A stretch of 48,971 bases of DNA, taken from NCBI GenBank assembly GCA_011800805.1, contig MPNW01000934.1, positions 20,782 through 69,752 on the forward strand, read 5' to 3'. A program made the translations under genes and the position numbers. This stretch comes from Hirudo medicinalis (Eukaryota > Annelida > Clitellata > Hirudinida > Hirudinidae). Positions within the stretch are counted from its first letter, which is position 1; each line of letters opens with the position of its first letter. Shown here piece by piece: positions 26,901 to 37,129 of this stretch. Below the pieces are notes generated by a model. That model ran no database searches. It was given only the letters and a program-made list of their open reading frames with translations, and was not told where the DNA came from.

Positions 26901-29900
26901 CAGGATAGAGATTGATCTTTTGTTGATAATGGAATTGTAGAATATAATCTTGGACCATAGCATTGAATGGAAAAGAGTTTGAAGGTAGACTTACCAAATG
27001 AGGGACTATATTCATGTGTAGTAGAAGTAAGTGGATAGGGTTATTGTAACTATTACTATCTGAAAAAAACCTGTAATATCTTAGGAAGGGCATTGTAATC
27101 ATAACAAAACATAAAAAGTGTGACTTGTAAACAGTGGATTTGATAAATGCTTAGTAGATTACTATTTACAATACAAACGTTGACTTAGTTGAAGATAAAA
27201 ATGGTAACAATAAAATCCGAATAATACGTTTTTGTAAAACATTTAACCTATCTAAATGAGAATGGTAGGTGGAAGCCCATACAATGTTACAATAAGTTAG
27301 ATAGGGATAAATAAGAACAAAATAAACTAGAAGAGCTGTTTTAGTAGTAATGAATGGACAGATTCTTGAAATAATACCAATGTTTTTAGCAATTAAATTT
27401 TGAATATGAGTAATAGGTTTTGATCAAGTTAAATGTTCGTCCATCAAAATGCCAAGATACCGAATTGTAGTAACCCTGTTTAGAAGACTATTTTTAATAG
27501 AAAGAGGAGAGTCAAATGATACAGATTTTTTAGAAGAATGGAAAATAATAAAGCTTGATTTATTTAAGTTGAGAGATAAACGATTAGATATAAACCAATT
27601 ACTAATAATAACTAATTCATTATTTAAAGCACCGACGAGACTATTGACATCTTTTCCAGAAATATACAGTCATATCATCAGCATACAACAATAATTTAAT
27701 CATTTTGGACATACAATTAAAATCATTCATTTAGATAAGAAATAGTAATGGACCCAAAACAGAACCATGAGGTACACCAAAATCCATTACTACATCCTCC
27801 AAAAGAACATTATTGAAAAACACCCTTTGACTCCTATCAGATAAATAATTAGAAAACCAATTTAATACAATGCCCCCAATACCATAATTTTCGAATTTAT
27901 GTAATAATATGTGATGATTTACAGTATCAAAAGCCTTTTGTAAATCAAGAAACAACATCAATAGCAGAGTGAGAACAACATCACCAACATCAATAGCATC
28001 AGAAACAGCAGATTGTAACAATAATAATGGCATATAAGTAGAATGATTCTTTCTGAAACCAAATTGTGAGCTGTTTAACAAATTAAATTTGTCGAAACAG
28101 TCGTAAAGTCTGTTATGCACAATTTTTTCAATAAGTTTGGAAAAGTAAGGTAAAATGGATATAGGTCAATAATTATTGAAATTATTATGGTCACTAAATT
28201 TAAATAAAGGAATAACTTTAGCAGATTTTAATTCTAAAGGAATAATACCAGTGCAAAAAGAACTATTAAAGATTGAAGATAACAGTTCTGCAATCAGTGA
28301 TATAAATTCATGAGCAATGCAAGGGTCAGACTATTTTCTTCACCTTAGTGTAGAAAAAAAGTCCTAAGTCCTCTCAAGAGCTCTTATATATACACTTTTA
28401 ACTAGTATATGGATTGATGCAAAAAACATCCATCCAATCAGAAACTACTGTGTCGTATATCATAACTTACAGAGGTAAGCATTTAAGCAGCTTGACAAAC
28501 AGACACCATATATGAACCAAACTGAATTATTGTCTGTCAAATGGCCTGGTCAGCCAACTGTACTATAAACTAATAAGCACAAGTAATGTTTCCTCAAAGA
28601 GGTCGGCAAGCTAAATTATAAATTAACCAAGCACACCATTGTTCACACGTGCGCACCCACACTTTTCGATACATCGGGTCTGTCGAGGAGAGACAACCCT
28701 GATATAAGTCCCCCTTAAAGACAGTAATGAATTTCTTGTTATCTAACATTCATTTTCTATTTCTTCCTCCCTGATGTTGTGTCTCGTTGATCCCTGACTT
28801 TCTCGGAAGCTGGCTTGAACCATGATCTGCCAATGGAGGAGACGAACAAGCAGTTCCATCGAGAACTTTTGACAAAAGTACTTAACCCGACCCGAAGATT
28901 TGTTCTTTGCCCATAAAAAAATCAAAGATCTAGACAAAGATATAGAGATTATAAAATATATTATCTAAGGTCCTTATAGCCTCACCCTGTGAACTTGTGG
29001 TTTGTAATAGTCTTAAGTTTACTGTTAGTAGGCTTGGCCTGCCAGTTCCTGTCATGCAAGGTTTATTCATTGTGAAGTCAGGAAAGGAAGTCCGAGGCTA
29101 CTTTCTCAAGTTCTATTTTCATATGGAAGTTTAAATGTCAAATTATATTGGAATGCAAGTGCCCAACGAGTTAGCTTAGTGCTTTTCAGAGCCATATCGG
29201 TTAAGTAGGTAAGTGGTTGTGATATGAAAATATAACTATCTCCGAAAGCAAAACCCAGGATCTGAACTTGTTCAGGACCTATATGACTGCACAAGCCTCT
29301 ATTTCAATTGGTGACCAACGGGTTTGTGCAGCTGTGAGTTTTAGGCTACCAAAAGTGATTGGGGCTTTCCTTCATTCCACTGAAAAAGGCAACACCCTAC
29401 TTCTAGTGCGCTCGCGTTGGTTGATAATTTGAAACGTTTATTATAATCGTTTATTATAATAATAAAGGCTGTGGCATTAGGTCAAGTATCAACTTATCTA
29501 ACATGGCTTGGTGTCCTTCATTCCATGGGATTTTACTAGGTATTCCTTTTTTTGTTAATTCAGTGATGGCATTGGCTGTGCGGGCCGTACTGACCGACTT
29601 GAGACTAACGGCATTTGGTGAAATTCAAATAATCCTTCCTTGCATGAAAAGGCGGTTAACCAACTTGATTCCAGTTTCATCGGGATCTGTCAATACCCGC
29701 TCTTGGCATCAAAACAACTTATATATTGCGCCCCGCCTACCTTTTGTAGGATATCCCCGATATTCTATGTTGTTTGATACCTTAGGAGTTGATACAACTT
29801 ATGATTAAGTACTTTCTTAGTGACCCAAAAGAGAAGGATGACTGGAAACAAAGATGATGTAGTTGTTGGAGTTGTTGGAGTCACATTTTGATTATTTATT

Positions 29901-32900
29901 TTTATTTTTATTTATTTATTTCCAAAAATTTGGTCAAAGGACACTATAAAAGCGCCTCTAATATGACCAAAACGAAAAGAAAGACAATAACTAAAGAAAA
30001 ACGAAAGCCACGACGAGCGAAAAAGAAACAGCAGAAANNNNNNNNNNNNNNNNNNNNNNNNNNNNNNNNNNNNNNNNNNNNNNNNNNNNNNNNNNNNNNN
30101 NNNNNNNNNNNNNNNNNNNNNNNNNNNNNNNNNNNNNNNNNNNNNNNNNNNNNNNNNNNNNNNNNNNNNNNNNNNNNNNNNNNNNNNNNNNNNNNNNNNN
30201 NNNNNNNNNNNNNNNNNNNNNNNNNNNNNNNNNNNNNNNNNNNNNNNNNNNNNNNNNNNNNNNNNNNNNNNNNNNNNNNNNNNNNNNNNNNNNNNNNNNN
30301 NNNNNNNNNNNNNNNNNNNNNNNNNNNNNNNNNNNNNNNNNNNNNNNNNNNNNNNNNNNNNNNNNNNNNNACTATAAAAGCGCCTCTAATATGACCAAAA
30401 CGAAAAGAAAGACAATAACTAAAGAAAAACGAAAGCCACGACGAGCGAAAAAGAAACAGCAGAAATGAAACACAGTGCAAATCATCGAATTTCTCGAGGC
30501 TCAGTCAACAACAATTAAAAGGCGAGAGAGGTCAGCATGCGAGACTAAACTTTTAAAACGTGAAAAAGTACCAGCTGACACTATCTCCTCAGGGAGCGAG
30601 TTCCAGATTTTTATAACACGATTAATAAATGAGAATTTTGTGGCATCGATTTTGCACATGTCTGACCGTATTTTGAAAGCATGACCATGTGTAGTGTTAT
30701 ACTGACAGAATTTAATGCAATTCAAAAGATCGGTTTTAGCAAATCCATGTAGAATTTTGTACATAAGGCATAAATCCAAAATAATGCGTCGATAATATGA
30801 CAAGGCCTACTAGTTTTTTATTGTTGGCAAATTGCTTATGATACCAGCAACTGGCCTTACGAAGGACACTATCAAGTGTCTTAGGAACTCCACACTTTAT
30901 GGGGATCTTCCTAATCTTTTAATTATAGAGAGATGAGGTGAAAGAGAGATTGAAAACTCTTGTTGAGCCCTGATGGAATACCCCTTCTTCGAGTGTTTTG
31001 GTCCTCGAAATCTCCTTACACTTTTGGGGGCAGGGCTGCATCCGCCGATCAGGCGGGTGTCCCGTCAGGTAAAAATGAACTTCCCTTTCAGCCTCTCGAA
31101 GGCCACTTTCTAACATTATTTGCACGCCATGAGGAAATTTAAGAATTTCATGGAGCAGTGATTCATAGTGTCTTTCTTCTTGCCTTGCGAATTTGAATCA
31201 TGGGTATTGGCATATGATGCATTCTTTACTGTTTTCCAGAGTAGTTGGTGAGGGACTGATCCTTTTTTTTTTTTGGAATTTGCCAAATTCAACCAAACTA
31301 TGTAAAGGTTCAGTCATTTTCTCTTGGCTCTACAGATTGCCTCCCAGACCATGGCTGTGTGCTCGATGCACCCCGGAACCCCTGGTACACCATCCTTTTG
31401 AACTGATGTATTGACATAATGGTTGTCAAACTTGTACTTGGTTGTAAAACATACTTAAGCAATACTTAAATCTTGATGCAAAACACGAGGAAAAGATTTT
31501 CCCTCCAAATTGAGCAATGAGATTGACCTGAATTGTTGTATGCCCTTGGAGTCCTTCGTTTGTGAATGTAAACACCTTCTGCTCTTCATTCATCATCCAC
31601 TATGAGATCGGTCCATGCTTTTTCGATGAGGGTATGAAGCCGTTTTAGTGTTCTTGGACATAATTTGTATACAAGATAAGAAACTCCATTGTGACCCAGC
31701 ACTGACCGATTCCTTGACTTTTTGACGACTTCCCTGATCTTTTCGATATACAACAGACATTAATCTGTAACTTATGCACGATATGCTTGTGGGTTGTGGA
31801 GCTGATGATTTTGGGGGGACAGAAAATTTCAGGATTTTATTTGACTTGGTGCAAGTGAGTCAGATGATTGAGAATTGAAAGGACATAGATGCAATGTGCT
31901 CTAGATAGAGGTTATTGGTCTCTCGAACAAAAGCATTTAAGTAGTAGTTGCAATATCACAATTGTCAATGAGGACACCAAGGTCACAGATATTGTCTGCG
32001 GGGGATGTAGTTTGAAATTGTGTAGTTGTTTAGTGGGGTGTTGCTCCACATTTAAAATTTTAAGAAATTTTTAGCAGGTTATGCTCAGCCCAGTGGGTTG
32101 TTCACACCAGTCATAAGCACTCCTTTGAGTCTCACACCTCAATCAGCAGGAGGTGGTGTTTATGCAGGGACCTCGACGCCATCGGGGATGATTGGACCAG
32201 GTCTGCTTTACTATTGTCGGTTTTATTCAAAGGAAGATTTCATTTCAATTTAATGTGTCTTTAGGTAGAGACTTGTTCTGCAATACAGACTTTAAGACAA
32301 GGCAGTATGGACAATATTATGGGGGAATGCCTAACATGTCACCTAATAACCCTCTAGGATTTATGCCCCCTGGGACCAGCCAACCTCTCACACCCACTTC
32401 TAGCAATCTTTCCTTTGGAGGTAGGCTTGACTCCTGATTTAAGTATTAAGTTTTAGCTTGTTAAAGGGGTCAAATTAAATTTGTCCAATTTTTTTGACAG
32501 TTCTTGGTATGTCCACTGGAGGAAGTAGCAGCCTAACTCGAAACCAGTACTCCTCCGCACCGGGAGCGGAGAATAAATTCCGCGTTGGATCCGTCCCTCA
32601 CCAATATCCTGTTCCTGGACTACCACTCAACAACTTCAACAATGGCCTCATCTTTGCTCCACAGCCTTCCAACTTTAACTCACAGCAGTTCTTCAACCAA
32701 CAACACCTGCCCAGACAACCTCCTAAACTTCCAAACGGGGCTCAGGTGGGTATTGCCAACAAAGATCAAACCGGTTCAGGCAGGAGCCAGCTGCTGGAGG
32801 ACTTTCGTAACAACTTGGCAACTAACCTTCAACTTAAGGACCTAGTAGGACATCTGGTGGAATTTTCACAGGATCAGCATGGCTCGAGGTATTGTTTTGA

Positions 32901-34801
32901 GAATTCATTTGATTTCAAACTACATTTGTTTAATGCCCTCATCCTTGTTTCAGATTCATTCAACAGAAGCTAGAGAGGGCTTCACCAACTGAAAAGCAAA
33001 TGGTCTACAATGAAATTCTCTCTTCAGCCTACAATCTTATGACGGACGTCTTTGGGAATTATGTGATCCAAAAGTTTTTCGAGTTTGGAACCCCCGAGCA
33101 GAAGCAGGGTCTTGCCCAAAAGATAAGGGGTCATGTGCTATTGTTGGCTCTTCAGATGTACGGTTGTCGTATCGTTCAGAAAGCTCTCGAATCCGTTCCT
33201 TCTGGCATGCAGGTATGCGGTCAATTGGCTTTTACGGCTATTTTTATCTCCTTGGTCTATATTCCAGCAAGTCCCTACTTAATCTTTTAGGAAATTTAAT
33301 ATCTTTAATAATGAAATTTGTTAATATTTTGTTTTTATAAGATTGAGATAGTGAAAGAGCTGGATGGACATGTCCAGAAGTGTGTCAAGGATCAGAATGG
33401 GAACCATGTTGTTCAGAAGTGCATTGAATGTGTTGATCCAAACCATATTCAATTCATCATCGATGCTTTCAAAGGACAGGTTGTCATTATTTATTTATTT
33501 ATTGGCATTAATTTTAACTTATTTATTGGGTCTTCTTTAGCTGGTCAAGCACACATGTTGTTGTTGTTGTTGTTGTCGTCGTCGTCGTCGTTGTTATTAT
33601 TATTTTGTAATCCATCTGGTTGGCATCAAGTAACATTAGCTCACAACTAGTTACTTAATAGCTAATGAGGTCAAATACAACCAAATGCAAAGTAAGTGAA
33701 TTCAAATAGCCATTGTTGATTGATGTGGATATTGAATTGAATGGCAACTCAAGTTATTGCATGCTATTATTCAATTGCAGTGAAATATAAGATTTGTAAC
33801 ATTTGCTCATGTTCGGTTTTTTTGCAAAGTAGCTGAATTTGAATTTATTCCGACAAAATTTGTCATTCATTCACGTTTTACATCAGGTGATGGCGCTCTC
33901 GGCTCACCCGTACGGCTGTCGGATCATCCAACGCATCCTAGAACATTGCACTCCCGAACAAAAGGCTCCCATAATGGAGGAACTTCACCAGCACTGCGAA
34001 TACCTCATCTCTGATCAGTACGGAAACTACGTGATTCAGCACGTGCTCGAACATGGCAAGCCAGAGGATAAAAGTAGGATTGTGGCTCAGGTTAAGAATA
34101 AAGTCCTGGCTTTGAGCCAGCACAAGTTTGCCAGGTTTGTTGTGGACATTCTTAAAACTTTGTTCACAATTTTGCATGTTGCATTTGATTCTAGAAGTGT
34201 ATTTTTTTATGGTTTGTATTTTTGCACGTGTGCATTTTAATGTCACTCTAAGCAATTGGCATTGTGTTAACTCTGAACTTATCATTGTATGTTTTGAGGC
34301 ACTTGCAGTAACTTTATAATGAGCTTGAAAATCAACTTCATATTTTATTGCGGCAGCAACGTGGTCGAGAAATGTGTTGCTCACGCATCACGGTCCGAGA
34401 GGGCACAACTGATCGAGGAGATTTGCAGCACCCCGGATGGGTGAGAACAATTCATTAAAAATATTGCTTTGAAATGAGTTCTGTCTTGTTATCAATGAAT
34501 TACTGAATTAATACTTTATGAATTAATGCTTAATTTAATTTATTAACTTGTTGTTTTTACCCCCAGACAAAACTGTGCCCTGTTCACCATGATGAAAGAT
34601 CAGTTTGCCAACTATGTGGTTCAAAGGATGATAGACGTGGCTGATCCGCCCCAGCGTAAGCAACTCATTGTCAAGCTGAAGTTGCACGTGTCTGTCTTGA
34701 GGAAGTACACTTATGGCAAGCACATCCTGGCGAAGTTGGAAAAGTACTACATGAAGAATTCAGATATGACCCCTGGCGTGCCATCCAACGGGGCCATTTG
34801 A
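17931..34801 (+). CDS. pum: Pumilio-family RNA-binding translational repressor
   Basis: Nineteen coding exons: 17931-18095, 18358-18420, 18955-19120, 21240-21445, 22156-22262, 22401-22641, 23161-23265, 23659-23764, 23914-23988, 24299-24603, 24774-24926, 32078-32200, 32265-32420, 32501-32888, 32954-33212, 33342-33479, 33887-34134, 34357-34440 and 34567-34801. All junction phases agree, provided the duplicated 128 bp in exon 10 is removed; the product is then 1064 aa. The N-terminus has the conserved [12 protein letters not shown] block. [20 protein letters not shown] and [20 protein letters not shown] are further Pumilio signatures. A Gln/Pro-rich middle precedes the PUF domain (about residues 709-1050). 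The eight repeats carry SR-Q, NY-Q, CR-Q, NH-Q, CR-Q, NY-Q, SN-E and NY-Q recognition residues, the animal PUM set that reads UGUANAUA in 3' UTRs. The protein represses and destabilises bound mRNAs with Nanos, Brat and CCR4-NOT partners (family knowledge). Exon 3 could instead start at 18979, same phase. Confidence 0.97.
19195..19330. repeat. ATT/ATC-rich microsatellite in a Pumilio intron
   Basis: An ATT, GTT and ATC triplet run lies about 75 bp after the exon-3 donor. It is non-coding. Confidence 0.8.
20303..21097 (-). mobile_element. hAT-family DNA transposon, 779-bp internally deleted copy with TIRs and 8-bp TSD
   Basis: The element is 20311-21089. Its ends are imperfect terminal inverted repeats: left TAGGATTGCCTATATTTTA and right (reverse complement) TAGGATTGGCAGTATTTTA, 16 of 19 identical, both followed inwards by ATCGATATATCGA. 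The flanks GTTTGGAC (20303-20310) and TTTTGGAC (21090-21097) match at 7 of 8 bases, the 8-bp target duplication that defines hAT insertions. Inside, the minus strand encodes remains of the hAT C-terminal dimerisation domain: LSTLLDPCF, then after a frame change [20 protein letters not shown] and LQKFVVL. The catalytic part is missing, so the copy is non-autonomous. It sits in the Pumilio intron between coding exons 3 and 4. Confidence 0.85.
21600..21965. repeat. Dispersed repeat, copy 1 (also at 41.4-41.8 kb)
   Basis: About 360 bp are shared with 41430-41810, including CTTTCAGTAGCTCTCGAGTT, AGGAAAAGGTGAAAGTTGGA, GGAAATAGCAC.GTTGACCTA and TTCTTGGGACAGACGAACAT. This copy contains a tRNA-like segment (21659-21728) that the other copy lacks, while the other copy has a LINE 3' end inserted. 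It lies in a Pumilio intron. Its class is unknown. Confidence 0.8.
21659..21728 (-). pseudogene. tRNA-like sequence related to tRNA-Glu(CTC), probably non-functional
   Basis: On the minus strand the ends TCCCGCA and TGCGGGA form a perfect 7-bp acceptor stem. GTCT/AGAC form a D stem, ACGGG/CCCGT form a perfect T stem around TTCTAGT, and GGGTTCTAGTCCC resembles box B. The anticodon arm (TTCGC-ATCTCAC-GATGG) would place CTC at the anticodon, but its stem has two mismatches and only wobble pairs at the outer end. It is embedded in a dispersed repeat, so it is best read as a tRNA-derived relic or repeat head. Confidence 0.55.
22936..23140 (-). mobile_element. tRNA-derived SINE
   Basis: On the minus strand the element begins with a tRNA-like head: box A GGTTAGCTCAGAGGGTAGCG and box B GTCGAGTTCGAAACCCAGC. 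A unique body containing CCTGACGCTCACGCTTATGG follows, and it ends in GGCGCTATATAAATAAACTT with a (CTTA)n tail. An internal Pol III promoter plus a simple-repeat tail is the normal SINE plan. The GCGCTATATAAAT segment occurs twice within the body. The head end lies about 20 bp before the Pumilio exon at 23161. Confidence 0.85.
24302..24556. repeat. Exact 127-bp direct duplication inside Pumilio exon 10 (assembly seam)
   Basis: Positions 24302-24428 and 24430-24556 are the same sequence (CGACTGGTGTCCCTCAATAC to AACAGGCCCAT) with a single N at 24429. The offset is 128, which is not a multiple of three, so the exon as given would shift frame. Removing 128 bases makes exon 10 177 nt long with the 2+174+1 phase that its neighbours require. 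Confidence 0.92.
25020..26560 (-). mobile_element. LINE relic (CR1/L2-like reverse transcriptase remains)
   Basis: Minus-strand translation of about 25290-25030 gives [20 protein letters not shown], then after stops [20 protein letters not shown] and GRATKLEGI. These are the KANSVLG..KRN...T / LEYA..VWSP / IEKVQRRATKLI blocks of CR1-like LINEs. About 26540-26400 gives [20 protein letters not shown], matching the WSNKW.MKFNV.KCKVM block that lies upstream in such proteins. Many stops and about 1 kb of unmatched sequence between the blocks show strong decay. Confidence 0.75.
26648..28325 (-). mobile_element. 5'-truncated LINE with recognisable reverse transcriptase and poly(A) tail
   Basis: In order on the minus strand: [20 protein letters not shown] (about 28250), [40 protein letters not shown] (RT motif A), [15 protein letters not shown] (motif B), [11 protein letters not shown] (motif C), [33 protein letters not shown] and [11 protein letters not shown] His/Leu-rich C-terminus, an untranslated tail and a nine-base A run ending at 26648 follow. 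The frame is interrupted by stops and the endonuclease domain is missing. The 3' tail (GAAGCGTGCGTTTCCTTAAG) is also seen at 41.6 kb. It lies in the 7.1-kb Pumilio intron. Confidence 0.9.
28330..29830 (-). mobile_element. Ty3/Gypsy-like LTR retrotransposon relic (RT end, RNase H, PPT, part of 3' LTR)
   Basis: Minus-strand reading gives the RT connection [35 protein letters not shown], then [19 protein letters not shown] (start of RNase H), and [20 protein letters not shown] (end of RNase H, as in Gypsy pol). At 28771-28749 is a purine-rich tract (GGGAGGAAGAAATAGAAAAT), followed by TGTTAGATAAC at 28748, a good polypurine tract / LTR start. The putative LTR contains a TATA box (GTATATATAAGAGCTC, about 28393-28378). 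Stops and frame changes are numerous. Integrase is absent and its right place is unmatched, so the copy is deleted. Confidence 0.75.
29943..30465. repeat. 333-N sequence gap flanked by an exact 95-bp duplication
   Basis: The bases 29943-30037 (ACTATAAAAGCGCCTCTAAT ... CAGCAGAAA) are repeated at 30371-30465 on the other side of the N run 30038-30370. The open frames that span the gap are artefacts of the Ns. Either the true gap is negative (overlapping contigs) or the duplicated piece is a repeat on both sides. Confidence 0.85.
30480..30960 (-). mobile_element. LINE relic, C-terminal end of ORF2 and 3' UTR
   Basis: Minus-strand translation gives [40 protein letters not shown] and [20 protein letters not shown], ending [14 protein letters not shown]. 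The R..LDL...YKILHG, TRGH and F..R....WNSLP..IV......FK..L blocks are the standard C-terminus of Jockey/CR1-like LINEs. The probable 3' UTR runs left through the gap to an (AAAT)n-type tail near 29890-29925, which a LINE 3' end often has. Confidence 0.85.
30961..32077. other. Remainder of the large Pumilio intron, unassigned
   Basis: No clear coding match. The motif GGGTTGTGGAGCTGATGATT near 31792 resembles GGGTTGTGGAGATGATGAAT near 26004, so parts are probably repeat-derived. The Pumilio acceptor TTTAGCAG closes the intron at 32077. Confidence 0.4.
33555..33607. repeat. (GTT/GTC)n microsatellite in a Pumilio intron
   Basis: Fifty bases of GTT and GTC triplets grade into ATT, between coding exons 16 and 17. 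Confidence 0.8.
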
Positions 34802-35424
34802 AAGTCTTATCCTTTGAAGTCGGGTTTAGGGGTGTTTGATTGTCGGTCGTGTTTTATCGAGCTTGCTATCGTTCCGCCCGGCTTCGCTCGATGTCTGAGC
34901 ATCGAACGTCAAAGTTTGTAGTTCTCCACTTTCTCAATTCTTTAAGGTAAATTAATTCTGGTCTTCGAACTCGCCGGACCGGATGGATCCGCTGGCCGTG
35001 TCGGGTTGATTGTCGCACAACAATTTTTCGAAATTTTAAATTTCTCGCCCACTTTCGATTTGACGGAAAATCATGCCCGAAGGATTTTGTCAGGTCATAT
35101 CATGATAATCAAGCCATCTTAGCTTATTTTATCTGGGTTCACGAGGCCATCTTAACGGGATATTCTGCTTTGTTGTCACGGATACTTTAGATTATTAAGA
35201 ATGCACATTTTATTAGCAAACCTTTCCAGACTTTGGAGGGCCAGAACTCTGCAAGTGCTGTTATGGTGGTAATGTAGTTGTGTTTATTTTCTTTTTAACT
35301 TTGATGTTAGTTCTCAATGTAACACGTTTACTGGCAAAAGTTATTTCGTGTATTGCGTTGTTTTCGTGCTTTCTTTTGTTCTCAGTTAATCACGACACCT
35401 TTGATTTGCTTCCTTCCTCACACA

Positions 35425-35432
35425 TGTACATA
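35425..35432 (+). promoter_or_regulatory. Pumilio response element (UGUACAUA) in the putative Pumilio 3' UTR
   Basis: TGTACATA is a perfect match to UGUANAUA, the motif predicted from the eight PUF repeats encoded upstream. It lies 624 nt after the stop codon on the sense strand. That it acts on the gene's own mRNA is inference. Confidence 0.5.
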
Positions 35433-35761
35433 CTTCTTTAGATGGCTTCCTCACGACTACACGCCTTTGATAACGATTCAGGTTTTGTGACTCCAACGTT
35501 TTTACTTGTTAAGTTGACTGGATCACCCATTCATCCACGTGCTCCTACATTTCTCACAGCAAAGCAAAAAGCATAAAAGTGTAAATTGGCCAGGGACTCA
35601 GGAATGGCGTAGATCTGTCTGAAGAAGTTGCCTGAATGGTGGACGTGATGCCCTTGTTCTCCCTGGGATTGGTTTCGGTTGTGATGCTAATTAAGGATTA
35701 CGTTTGTTGACTTTTCTGTCGGCAGCTAAACTATTAAGTGTATTGATAATGTACATTCAAT

Positions 35762-35769
35762 TGTACATA
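35762..35769 (+). promoter_or_regulatory. Second Pumilio response element (UGUACAUA)
   Basis: TGTACATA sits about 40 nt before the likely polyadenylation signal, in a cluster of TGTAC motifs (35752-35806) that includes TGTACATT, TGTACAAT and TGTACAAA variants. Confidence 0.5.
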
Positions 35770-35809
35770 ATTCTGTACATTATTGTACAATTATGTACAA
35801 ATGTACGTA

Positions 35810-35815
35810 AATAAA
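35810..35815 (+). terminator. Putative polyadenylation signal of Pumilio
   Basis: AATAAA lies in GTACGTAAATAAAATTTTAC, about 1 kb after the Pumilio stop. No other clear AATAAA precedes it. The 3' end is inferred. Confidence 0.5.
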
Positions 35816-35839
35816 ATTTTACAAAGATTTCTATCAAAA

Positions 35840-37129
35840 ATTGTGTAAAGGAAAATTTTCATCTGAGCATTTGCACCAAGGCAAGTAGTCTTAACAATTT
35901 ATGTAAGATATTCACAACTTCAAGGCTTCCGCTCGAAAGTGGCTTGGAACAGGGGATCGAGTGAGGGCTGCATGTGGATGGTTTGTGATGGTTTGACCGA
36001 TCAGACGTTTGTACTGTTGTGCTGTACAACTTATTTCTCCACAATCTATATCGTTGTTGTTAATTATGGTTATTTTCAAATTCATATGCCTTTTCATCTG
36101 TTGGCATGGTGATGGTTCATCATATTTTCATGTAATTATTTTGCTAATCTTCCTCCAAACTCCAACTAAATTTAGCAATTTTATTATTTATGCAAGCATC
36201 ATTTGCACGAATATTTACGCCATCAATAATACGTCACAAATTCGTCACCGAGGTGTTTTGTCCAGACTGTTTTGAAGGAGTCTTAAGATGGATTGTTTGG
36301 TCGCAGGAAGGTCTCAGTGTGTGCTTTGTGGTGATTTTGTTTGGCAGTTTGTCCACCTTGTGTGTGTCCACCATCTGGCTGTTTGTTGCTTTCATTGGCC
36401 TGGAGAGTCATTATCATGCAAGATATTCTACATTAGTTGGAAACGTATTTATCATATTTTCTTATATTTTCACTCCTATAAACTTGGGGCCGTTGTTTGG
36501 ATTGAAGTTTCCTACTCGAACGTCAGAAATTTGGCTAACCGACCGACCAGTCATCCAATCAATGTGGTTGTGATGATCTTTATTGGAACGGCTAACTTCT
36601 TAGAGAAACCAGCACTACTATGAAGGCAAACTAATGGAATGGGCTTTGTGCCGAATTATCTAGCTACAACTGAAGCTGACCGAGGTGCTGGTTGAGGAGC
36701 TCGCGAGACTCTGTCGTCGTTTGACGTTTCATAGTGCTGTGCTGCCGAGTCACGAAGGGAGCTGCGGATAAGATTCGGAATTTGTAGTGACCCCGACCAT
36801 CGAATTAGACTTTGATTTGCCATTCGGTGGGCAAAAAAAAAATAATTCGAAATTCATATCCCAGACAGCCCCAAATCGGTGATCCATATTGAAGTGAATG
36901 ATTGACCAAAAGTGTTTTATTATATACATAGTTATTTTAGCAACTTTGGTTTAAAGGCAGGTTCGAATTATTTTGTTTTGCAAATCTGCGCATGGAGGTA
37001 GGCCAAAAACAATTATATGGAAAAATTTTTTTTAAATTCAAAGCATTGGGGATGTTGTTGAATGTCTTGTGGTTAATCAGATACACTTTTTTTTAATTAA
37101 ATTTGATGCAGTAGATTCCTAATTTTCCG
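35840..37129. other. Intergenic region, no gene recognised
   Basis: An open frame at 36190-36573 (plus) is hydrophobic (ICFVVILFG-like stretches) but overlaps other open frames and shows no family signature or splice context, so it is not called. The rest is AT-rich. Confidence 0.4.

Noticed and set aside
27731..28120. Reverse transcriptase frame as a host gene
   Set aside because: It is part of a 5'-truncated LINE with stops on both sides.
29888..30480. Open frames of 168 and 178 codons across the gap
   Set aside because: Most of their length is N; stops cannot be seen.
36190..36573. 127-codon hydrophobic open frame
   Set aside because: No family motif, no plausible splice context, and two other frames are also open nearby. 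Likely chance.
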